Shown one piece after another: positions 10,926 through 19,398 of a DNA stretch of 49,770 bases (position 1 is its first letter; every line of letters begins with the position of its first letter). Made by a program: the position numbers and the translations under genes. The stretch comes from Baffinella frigidus (lineage: Eukaryota; Cryptophyceae; Cryptomonadales; Baffinellaceae): the NCBI GenBank assembly GCA_026770585.1, contig MU646367.1, positions 120,389-170,158 on the forward strand, read 5' to 3'. A model generated the notes under the pieces. The model saw nothing but the letters and a program-made list of their open reading frames with translations. It had not been told where the DNA came from and did no database searches.

Positions 10926-13440
10926 GGGAGCGGTTACGGCTGAGGGCACATGGGGGGGAGACAGACCTTGAGGTCCTTGGCAGCGATCTCGGCAGCAGCC
11001 TCCTCCTCCCGCACCTGCACCAGAAAGCGCTGCACGTGCGCCTGGTACATGCCGTCTTCCTGCTCGAGGTACTTGGACGAGTACATGGTGAGCGCGAGGC
11101 AGAAGGCGCGGCCCATGCCTTGGAGGTCGGCTTCGGTGTACTGCGCGGAGCAGCGCTTGCCGTCGCCCGCGCCGCAGAGGGATGCCTCAAGCGTGAAGGC
11201 GTTGGTGATGCCGAACTCGCGCCACGCGATCACCCGCCCCGTGCGCTCCTTGGACTTCTCGGCCACGAAGTGCGAGTCGGGGAGGGAGAAGGTGGTGGAG
11301 GTGAGGGTCATCATGTGGGGGAACACGCGCTCGGCGTACTGCTCGTGCGGGCACGCCCCCCCCGACGCGTTGTTCCGCTCCCAGTACTTTGTGTCGCACC
11401 CGTACATGAAGACGTTATGCTTCACCGAGTGGCCGTGGATGTCGACGAACATGATGACCTCTCGCTCTGCGCAGAAGGCCCGCAGCACCTCCTTGGCTGA
11501 ATAGATCTCCACATGCTCCTTCTCGCTCGGATCCTTCCACTGCCGGTTCAGGTCGAACCCGAGGAGGTTGCAGCGGTAGTGCCCGTTGATCACCCCGTCC
11601 GGATTCAGCATAGGAACAACCACAAAGACGTAGAGCGAGAGGAGCAGCTCAGCCTCCGGGGAACTCCCCGCGAGGAAATCGAGGATGCCCTTCATGATCA
11701 GACTCGAGTTGGACTCCCCCGGGTGCACGCGCGCGCTGACCCAGATGCCCTTGCGCCGCGCCTTCTCCTCCTCCGTGCCGCGCGGGGAGGTGATGGTGAG
11801 CAAGGGGCACGAGTTCCCGGCGATGGTCTTGCAGAGCTCCGAGGTTTGCACACAGCGATCCTCCTCGGGCACGCCCGCCTCGAGACCCTCCAGCTCGCGC
11901 ACCAGGTCCGAGTAGGAGAAGGGGAAGCAGTGCGCGAGGAGGCACTTGTCGGCGTCGTGCTCGAAGCGCATCGTGAAGGTCAGCGTGAAGAGCGGGCGCC
12001 CCCCGCGTTTCTTGCCGTTCTTGCGGTACATGATCGACTGCCCCACGCGGTGCCACCCCATCCCCGCCTGGCTCGAGGCCACCGTCGAGAAGCAGAGCGG
12101 CTGCTGCCCGCGTGCGTAGAGGCTGTCGGGTTTGTTGAGGTTCGTGATGTGGAAGCGGTAGGATACCCCGCGCTGCGCGTTGGATACCGCGAAGAAGAAC
12201 CACTGGGTGTGCCCCGTTGTTTTGTGGTCCGGCCGGAGTTGGAGGTCGTACTCGTTTGCGCCGATCCGGTACCTGGTTCAGGGTTTAGGGTTTAGAGTTG
12301 AGGGTTTAGGGTTGAGGGTTTGGGGTTTAGGGTTCGGGGTTTGGGTTTAGGGTTTAGGCCGTAGGGTTTAAGGATTAGGGATGGGGGTGTGGGGTTTGGG
12401 GAGTGGGGTTTAAAGTCTAGGGTTTAGGGTGGAGGACTCAGGGTATAAGGTTTAGGGTTCGGGCTGAGGGTTTAGGGTTTAACGCTCAGGGTTTAGGTCT
12501 TGGGGTGTAGAGTGTGTGGTTCAGGGTGTACGGTGTAGGGTTGAGGATTTGGGTTTTAAGGGTTTAGGGTGTGGGGTTTATGGTGTAGGGTTTAGGGTTT
12601 AGGGTTCGGGGTTGAGGGTTGAGGGTTCATGCTATAGGGTTCAAGGATTAGGGATGGGGGTGTGGGGTTTGGGGAGTGGGGTGGGGGGGGGGGGGTTAGG
12701 GTTTAGGACTCAGGGTATAAGGTTCAGGATTCGGGCTGAGTGTTGAGGGTTGAACGCTTGAGGTCCAGGTTTTGGGGTTGAGAGTTTGTGGTTAAAGATG
12801 TTGGGTTTGGGGTTTAGGGTTTGGGGTTTTGATGTTTAGGGTTTGGGGTTTTAGGGTTTGGGGGTTAGGGTTTAGGTTTTAGGGTATAGGATTTAGGTTT
12901 GAGGTTTGAGGGCAAAGGGTGTAGGGTTGAGAGTTCAGGGTTTAAGGTTGAGAGTTCGGGACTTAGTGTTTAGGGTGTAGGGTTCAGGGTTCAGGGTTTA
13001 GGGTTTAGGGTTTGGGATTCAGGGTTTGGGGTTTAGGGTTTAGGGTATAGGGTTTAGGGTTTAGGGTTTAGGGTTTATTGTTTTGGGTTTCGGGTTTCGG
13101 GGTTTTAGGTTTTAGGGTTCAGGATTTCAGCTTTCGAGTTTAGGGTTTCAGGTTTAGGGTTCAAGGCTCATTTTTAGGGTTTAGGGTTCAGGGTTTTGGG
13201 TGTGAGGTTTCGGGTTGAGGGGTTTACGCGTAGTCGAGGTTGCCGCTCTCGAAGAGCGAGTCGAACACAAGCGCATCATCCTCATTCCCGACCACACCCG
13301 CCGGCGTCGTGCGATGTGGCGACGTCCCTCGCGACGTCCGCGCCGCAACTCCTCCTGCACCTGCCCCAGAGCCCGCAATCTCCGCCCCGCTGTCCGCAGC
13401 CGCGGCAGCAGCAGCCGCAACTGCTGCGTTCGTCCCTGAT

Positions 13441-13496
<56 letters not shown>

Positions 13497-14036
13497 TGCC
13501 ATCGCTCTCTGATTTGAAACATGGGCGGCTTGATCGTAACTGTAGATGAGGATCGGCTTCCAGTATGCCCAGCTGCACGACTCTCCTCGCGACCTTCGCG
13601 AGGCTGGTGGCATTTGACTGGCTGGCGACCCAGTCACCGATGCCGGGTCTCTCAACGACTCGAGCCCTGTGTAGATCTCACAGCGTTCGCGCGGCGTCGA
13701 GCCCCCAGCAGGGTCCAGCGCGGCAGGAGAAGCTGGCATGTGTTGATGAGCCCCGCGAGTTCTTGCTGGCGAGGCCCTTGAGTTCCGGGAACCATTCTCT
13801 CGCGGGGTGAATGGCGGCTGTCTCGGCGTGGACATGGCCGATTGTTCGGTCGAAGGCGTCGAGGTCCCCCGCGGGGTCAGGCCCTGCGGTCGCTGGACCT
13901 CCGGCGCAGATGTTGACCCATGCATCATTGCGCCAGAGGTCCGCGCTTGCCGCCCCTGGATCACTTCCGCCAAGGACGTCGTCCGGACCATGTTGTTGGA
14001 GATTTGTGCAATCGGTGCTTCTGCAGAGTGCGGCAT
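7400..14036 (-). CDS. Cytosolic carboxypeptidase (M14 family, AGBL/CCP type), 9 exons
   Basis: Exons, all in phase: 14036-13228, 12272-10967, 10714-10630, 10505-9920, 9792-9618, 9227-9069, 8831-8247, 8203-8042 and 7681-7400, giving about 1382 residues. Exons 1-2 encode the CCP core. The N-terminal domain begins FESGNL (about 262). The zinc site is HPGE (His453, Glu456) and His549 in DIHGHS; a NPDG...DLNRQW motif lies near 490-515 and the catalytic Glu632 sits in FTLEASLCG. The family removes glutamate from tubulin tails and other proteins, usually in cilia and cytosol. The N-terminal 260 residues are low in complexity with an alanine run. Exons 3-9 add a disordered tail not typical of the family, with five RSSPGH repeats and acidic stretches; their joins are less certain than exons 1-2. 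The ATG at 14036 is the first in frame. Confidence 0.9.
7745..7792. repeat. Hairpin in carboxypeptidase intron 8
   Basis: Nested inverted copies of TGCACGGGTGCT / AGCACCCGTGCA about 20 bases apart in the intron between exons 8 and 9. Confidence 0.6.
10099..10188. repeat. 18-bp coding minisatellite, five units
   Basis: Five tandem copies of CCCAGGACTCGATCTGTG, with C/T-type variation in one position. They are in frame in carboxypeptidase exon 4 and encode RSSPGH five times on the minus strand. Confidence 0.95.
10892..10922. repeat. GA microsatellite in carboxypeptidase intron 2
   Basis: About 15 GA units, wholly between exons 2 and 3. Confidence 0.95.
12275..13222 (-). repeat. Heptamer array filling carboxypeptidase intron 1
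   Basis: Intron 1 (13227-12273, 955 bp) is heptamer-like throughout, TTTAGGG-type on the plus strand and CCCTAAA in the RNA. The donor reads GTAAACCCCTCAACCC and the acceptor AAACCCTGAACCAG, so both splice sites merge into repeat units. Confidence 0.95.
13441..13500. repeat. GCC trinucleotide repeat encoding polyalanine
   Basis: About 20 nearly perfect GCC units on the plus strand (GGC on the sense strand, read in the GCN/alanine frame). They give a run of about 23 alanines in the N-terminal region of the carboxypeptidase, followed by a second shorter Ala run. Confidence 0.95.
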
Positions 14037-14485
14037 AGTGGCCAGGAGGGCCCGGCCAGTGACTGGCAGCGAACAGGCCTCAGAGGCGATGGCGAGAGCC
14101 GCGCATCACAGACAACAATCTCCCTTTCCAGCCTCCTCCAACCTCCACCAGCCTCCGCCAGCCTCCGCCAGCGTCCACCGTCGCCTTCCTTCACCAGCCT
14201 CCTCGCTCCTCCAGCCTCCCTTCCCAACGAACTTAGAAACTCGCCGCTGGCTATAAATGACCGTTCGCTACAGCTGCGACTTTTAAACGGAAAATGATGG
14301 TCAAATCAAACAAAGACCGGGTTGCTAAAAATCCTTAGCCTGTCTGGTCACGAAGGGATATTTTTAGAAAAAAATCCCCTTGGTCACGACTACTTCGACT
14401 GCTGAAGGGAGGCTAATGTCCGGCCAGGCGTAGGATCCTACTCCGGCAGCGCGTGCCGTCGTACGTGCATCAAAGCTCCAATACG

Positions 14486-14879
14486 CCTGATGTGGTCCAA
14501 AAGGCAGCATGGCCTTTCTGCAGAACCACTTCCAGTTTCCGCCTACGGTGGTAAGAGCTCTCTTTTGATTTCACGATTTCGAACGGGGGGGCAACCAATT
14601 TTTTCGGTGCAGGGTTCAGAATTTTGTGTTCAGGGTTTTGGGTTAAAGGTTTAGGGATAGGGTTTAGGGTTTAGGGTTTTGGGTTTAGGATTCAGGGTTT
14701 AGGGTGTAGTTTAGACAAGAGACTCCACGTGTCACACGGAGTCTCTTGTTTTTCGTTAGGTTTATTGAAACCAGTCAGCAGGCCGAAATCGTGAAATCAA
14801 AAGAGAGCTCTTACCACCACAGGCGGACACTGGAACTGGTTCTGCAGAAAGGCCATGCTGCCTTTTGGACCACATCAGG
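14486..14879. mobile_element. Inverted-repeat element with a telomere-like core
   Basis: Arms of about 96 bases (14486-14582 and 14785-14879) are near-perfect reverse complements, each containing AGAGCTCTCTTTTGATTTCA or its complement. The roughly 200-bp interior has a TTTAGGG-like tract (14605-14710) and a 12-bp perfect stem ACAAGAGACTCC (14714-14749). Related fragments occur at about 35083-35135 and 45098-45178, so the family is dispersed. No coding capacity is seen. Confidence 0.75.
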
Positions 14880-15001
14880 CCTATTGGAGGACCGAATTTT
14901 CCAGTCAACTCTCTTAAGTAAATCTATTTCTGAGGCCTTAGTTAATCTACTTTGACGGCCTCATAACCTTGCGTCCTTAAGTACCCTTGGAGCCAAAATA
15001 C

Positions 15002-15221
15002 CCACAAAGGGAGAAGGTTGCGGTGGCCTGTACATGTATCGCAGTGGCACCGTGTTTCACTTTGCGCGTGAGATGCGGTAGATTCGTCTCGCTCTAGGTC
15101 CGCTGGTGCTGCCAGACTACCGACACCACCTGGCGCAGCGAGATAGCTGAGCAGCCGGTGAGCTGACACCGTTGCGGCGATGCGCAGCGCATCGGAAGGA
15201 CAGGGACCTGTTGCGCTGGTC
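15002..15221 (+). repeat. Dispersed repeat, copy 1 (pair with 19674-19921)
   Basis: Colinear with 19674-19921 on the same strand. It shares GATGCGGTAGATT and an almost identical 50-base block (15153-15202) including GACACCGTTGCGGCGATGCG. This copy lies just downstream of the plastid-protein stop codon and is shorter by an internal gap. Confidence 0.8.
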
Positions 15222-15351
15222 CCTGCCCCGTCCGGTGCACGTCGCGTGTGGACCAATAACCAATCAGAAGCTATGCCTGGCCAATGGCGTGAATCTCTTT
15301 GGAAGCTCCCACGCATGTACACGTCGCGAGACATCGCATGTACCATCCCGT

Positions 15352-18300
15352 CTACTGGGTTTCATTGAAGCACGTGGAAAACTCGACGCTGCAGGTCTGT
15401 CGCCATCGCGGCTTCATCAATTCCTCAAGACGGGCCGAACGCCCCAACGCTGTTCACCTGCCTCCAGTGTACCCCCTCCGGCCCCTCAAGCCAGACCCGT
15501 CTTCGCCCGGCTTGCTTTCCTTCTCCTTGTCTTCCTCCAACACCTGTCAGAGAACACCCAGGTTAGCGTCTGCACCCCCCCGAATTGGGTCCAGGAGAAA
15601 CTGGGCGCGAGGCCTACCCCCCCCACACACTTACGAGTTTCGAGGGAAAAGGTTGAGGAACGCAGATGGCAGCACGAGGGATCGCCACCTCAGGGCTTGG
15701 AGCGCCTTCTTCACCGCGCGCATCCGCAGGCAGAACACCAGCGGGGTGCCAGTGACAGTGTGCCACACCCCGCATGCGAGCAGATACAATCACGAAGGAT
15801 CTCCGCCGAAGGGATTGGATCGCTAGCGTGTCCGCGCGCATCAGCAGCACGGTAGAGGGGTGGCAGCGAAAGTACCGCGCGGAAGGCCGCGAAGAACTGG
15901 CGCGACTCCTCCGACACCTGCTTCTCCTTCTGATTCTCGAGCTTGGAGAGCGCCTCGAGCATCTGCAGCACGTTCATCCCCCGCGCGGCCAGCTGGTCGC
16001 GCAACTGTTCCCCGCGCAACACCACCCACCAGTCAGCTGATGAACCCCCACCCGCCCAAAGAAATTCCTCACCGCCGATCACTGAAAAGCCTCTAGGGAA
16101 CCTTCGCATCAAGGAGCCGAAAAGGTTGGGGGGGAAGGGGAGGGGGGAAGGTTGTGGGGGGGGGTCAGGCCTCGCGCGCGTCGACGCCATTGGCAGCCAG
16201 GATCGATTTCGCAGCCTCCAGCGCCATCTCCCGCTGCAGCTCCGGCAACACCTTTCACGAGGCGGGGCGAAGCTGTCTTAGGGAGAGTGTGTGCACCTCA
16301 TGTTCCTCATGTTCCTGGCCAATCTTGCTCTGTGCAAAAAGAAGGCGGCAGCGGGGCAGGCGCACCTCTTGCAACGTTGACATGTCGACTTCTGCGATAT
16401 CCACGGGTTTGGCAGGCGTGGCGATAGTGTCCTCGGGGCTGTCTGCGCTCTTCGAGTTCGCTGTCTGCGCGTCGCCGTTGATCTCCACCTGGTGGTCAGG
16501 TTTGAGGTTTGGGGTTCAGGGTTTGGGGTGTAAGGTTCAGGGTTTAGGGTTTAGGGTTTAGGGGTTTGGGTTTTGGGTTTTAGGGTGTAGGGTTTAGTGT
16601 TGAGTGTTTAGTGTTTAGGGTTTTAGGGTCAGGGATGTTGGGGTTGAGGTTGTTCGGGTTTCGGGTTTCGGGTTTCGGGTTTCGGGTTTCGGATTCAGGG
16701 ATTAGGGTTTAGGGTTGAAGGTAAGGTATTAGAGTTCAGGGTGGAAATTAGGGTTGTGGTTAGGGTTCAAAATTTAGGGTTCAAGGTTTAGGGTTTAGAG
16801 TTTTGGGTTTGGGGGCTAGGGTTAGTGTTTAGGGGGTAGGATTGAGGGTTTAGGTTATAAGTTTCAGGGTTAAGGTTCTAGGGTCTCGGGTTTGGGGTCT
16901 TTAGGGTTTAGAGTTTTACGGTTTAGGTATGAGGGTTTGGGGTCTAGGGTTTGGGATTAGAGATGTTAGGGTTTAGGTTGTTGGGGGTTAAGGGTTTTAT
17001 GTTTTGGTTTTGGTGTTTAGGTTTTGTGGTTTATGGTTTATGGTTTATGGTTGAGGGTTTGGGGTTCAATGTTCAGGGTTTAGGGTCTACGATTGATGGT
17101 TTGGGGCTGGGGGCTGGGTGCTTGTGGCTGGGGGCTGAGAACTGGCGGCTGTGGGCTGTGGGCTGGGGGGTGGGGGTTGGAGGTTGGGGGTCTGGGGTTG
17201 GAGTTGGGGGGTTTTGGGTGGTTTATGGTTTATGGTTTGTGGTTTATGCTTGAGGGTTCGGGATTTTGGGTTCCGGGGGTTGGGTGTAGGGGCTAGGGTT
17301 AGGGTTAGGGTTATAGTTTTGGGGTGAGAATTTCGGGTTGAGATTTAGGGTCGAGGGTGTACGGTCTAGGGTCTAGGGTCTAGGGTTTGTGTTTTAGGTT
17401 TTAGGTTTTAGGGTCTATAGTCTAGGGTTCAGTTTTAGGGATGTTAGGGTTTAGTTTGTAAGGGTTGAGGGTTTAGGGTTTTGGTTTTGGTGTTGAGGGT
17501 TGATGGTTTATGGTTAATGGTTCAGGGTTTATTAGAGTTTATGGTTTATGGTTTATGGGGAATGGTTCAGGTTTTAAAGTTTAGGATGCAAAGTTGAGGG
17601 TGTAGGGTTTAGGGATCAGGGATTAGGGTTTATGATTTAGGGGTTAGGCTTCAGGGTTTAGGGTTTAGAGTGTAGGGTTTGAGGATTTGGGTTTAGGGTT
17701 TAGGGTTTAGGGTTTGAGGTGTTTAGGGTTTAGGGTTTGAGGCCCGTTTAGGGTTTAGGGTTTGAGGCCCGCGGTAGGTACCGGACACGAGGTTTAGGGT
17801 TTGGGGTGTTGGGTTTGGGGTTTAGGGTTTAGGATTTAGAGTTTGGGGCTAGGGTTTAGGGTTTCGGGTTCAGCGTATAGTGTATAGTGTTTTACGATCA
17901 GGGATGTTAGGGTTTAGGGTTAAGGGTTTAGGGTTTAGGGTTCTGGTTTTGCTGATTAGGGTTTATGGTTTATGGATTATGGTTCAGGGTTTACGTTTTA
18001 TTAGGGTTGAGGGTTTGGGGTTTGGGGTTTAGGTTTTAAGGTTGAGGTTTTAAGTTTCAGGGTGCAGGTTTTAGGGATTTGGGTTTAGGGTTTAGGGTTT
18101 CGGGTTTAGGGTTTAGAGTTTAGAGTTTAGGGTTGAGGGTTGAGGGTTGAGGGTTGAGGGTTTAGGGTTTAGGATTTGGGGGTCAGGTTTTGAGGTTTTA
18201 GGTTTCAGGGTGTAGGGTTTAGGGATTCGGTTTTAGGGTTTAGGTTTTAGGGTTCAGGGTTTAGGGTTTAGGGTTTAGGGTTTAGGGTTTAGGTTTTAGG

Positions 18301-19280
18301 GCATAGTTTTTAGGGTTCAGGGTTTAGGGTTTAGGGTTCAGGGCTCAGGGTTTAGGGTTCAGGGTTTCTGGTTTCGGGTTAAGGGTTCAGGTTTCAGGTT
18401 TCAAGGCGTATGGAGTTAGTGGTCAGAGTTTAGGGTTCAGGGGATCAGGGTTCACCGTGAGGAACTCAGCCATAGCAGCCAGCTCGCCGGGCGACTTGGT
18501 CTTGCTTCCCTGAAACGCGTACTTGGACGTCATCGGCGGCGGGGCGGGCCCGCGGTAGGTACCGGACACGATTGGCGCGTCTGGGGAGCGCCAGTAGCCT
18601 TTCCCGTCCAGGAAATTCCCGTCACGCTCAATACCAGTCGCACCTTTCAGGCCTCGCCGCACGCGCTCTGTCCTCAACTGGTCTACCTTCTTGTAGACAA
18701 ATACGCCAGCACCCCCCGCAGCCCCTGCCACGACGATCTTTGCCACCACTTGTCCGACTTCCCCTGCCCATCGCGGCATCCTCCGGGCTCCCATGTCCGT
18801 CTGGTAACGAACGTCCGACCGGAACTCATTCCACGATTCCTTCGCGCTGTCCACCTGGTCGTTCAACTTCTCACTGATTGGCTTGCTCGGTGGAGCCTGC
18901 CGCCGCGGCTGGGACTGCTGAGCCCGCTGCTGCCTGCGGGGCTTCGGGTCCTCGTCGTCCGCGAAGGGGTCCCATCCTCGGGACTGCGTCGGACGCTCCG
19001 CTTGCAGCGACCACGGCTCCGCATTCGCCCTCGGAATCACCCCACCCCACCAGATGCCCACCGCGGCCACAGCAGCGCACGCCCGCCGCGCCAGCCCCGA
19101 CCCCATGGCCGCCCCCGCAGCAGCGGGCGCCGGCCTCGCGCGAGCGTTGCAGCGCGCGTGGAGGAGGAGCGAGCCTGGCTGCCCCTGCCCCGCGAGTCTG
19201 TACGCGGGGGACGGGCCATGCACGAATGCAACCGACGGCACTGCGCTCGCCAGCAGCGCGACGACCAGCACTGACCGCAT
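15352..19280 (-). CDS. Putative plastid-targeted (thylakoid) protein with multipartite presequence, 6 exons
   Basis: Exons: 19280-18456, 16488-16366, 16251-16186, 16004-15876, 15543-15458 and 15388-15352, in phase, about 421 residues. Residues 1-18 form a signal peptide (MRSVLVVALLASAVPSVA|F) with Phe at +1, the hallmark of complex red plastids. Residues 19-64 are basic and Ala/Arg-rich, like a transit peptide. Residues 65-87 (Arg-Arg, hydrophobic core, Ala-Asn-Ala) resemble a thylakoid lumen signal. A possible membrane helix lies at about 176-196. The mature protein is charged, with RQ-rich and coiled-coil stretches, and I recognise no domain. An alternative for exon 3 is to read on to the TGA at 16165, which would end the protein about 76 residues earlier. 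Exon 1 is the firmest part. Intron 1 (1967 bp) is entirely heptamer array. Confidence 0.6.
16492..18452 (-). repeat. Heptamer array filling intron 1 of the plastid-protein gene
   Basis: Nearly 2 kb of degenerate TTTAGGG-type units on the plus strand, with TTTCGGG runs near 16655-16690 and TTTATGG units near 17030-17055, 17220-17245 and 17500-17560. In the RNA it is C-rich from the donor (GTGAACCCTGATCCCCTGAACCC) to the acceptor (AAACCTGACCACCAG). Confidence 0.95.
17766..17790 (-). repeat. 25-bp exon fragment embedded in the intron 1 array
   Basis: Positions 17766-17790 match 18547-18571 in exon 1 of the same gene base for base over 25 bases (core GCGGTAGGTACCGGACACGA). The flanks on both sides are heptamer repeat. 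A partial echo, TTTGAGGCCCG, sits at 17736-17746. Confidence 0.9.
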
Positions 19281-19398
19281 CTTGCTGCCGTGCCGTGGGT
19301 TTGGGAGAGGAGGCGCCCGCCCGCCCGGCGGAGCGCTGACGGTATACGGGTCCGTATATATATGGTCATATACATATTCATATACCTAGTATACGTAT
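19281..19398. promoter_or_regulatory. Shared divergent promoter region, AT-rich
   Basis: The 118 bp between two divergent start codons contain an alternating TATA/CATATA stretch (about 19342-19396, with GTATATATATGGTCATATAC) in otherwise GC-rich surroundings. It is a candidate bidirectional promoter for the plastid-protein and unrecognised genes. There is no experimental evidence for transcription starts. Confidence 0.45.

Larger units (their letters stand above)
14037..15351. other. Intergenic region between carboxypeptidase and plastid-protein genes
   Basis: It holds an inverted-repeat element with a heptamer core (14486-14879) and a dispersed repeat (15002-15221) directly after the stop of the right-hand gene. 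I see no gene. The first 200 bp right of 14036 are CT/CCTCCAG-rich on the plus strand and probably include the carboxypeptidase promoter and 5' UTR. Confidence 0.6.

Noticed and set aside
16152-16561. Two overlapping plus-strand frames (91 and 135 codons).
   Set aside because: They are antisense to exons 2 and 3 of the plastid-protein gene and read into the heptamer array.
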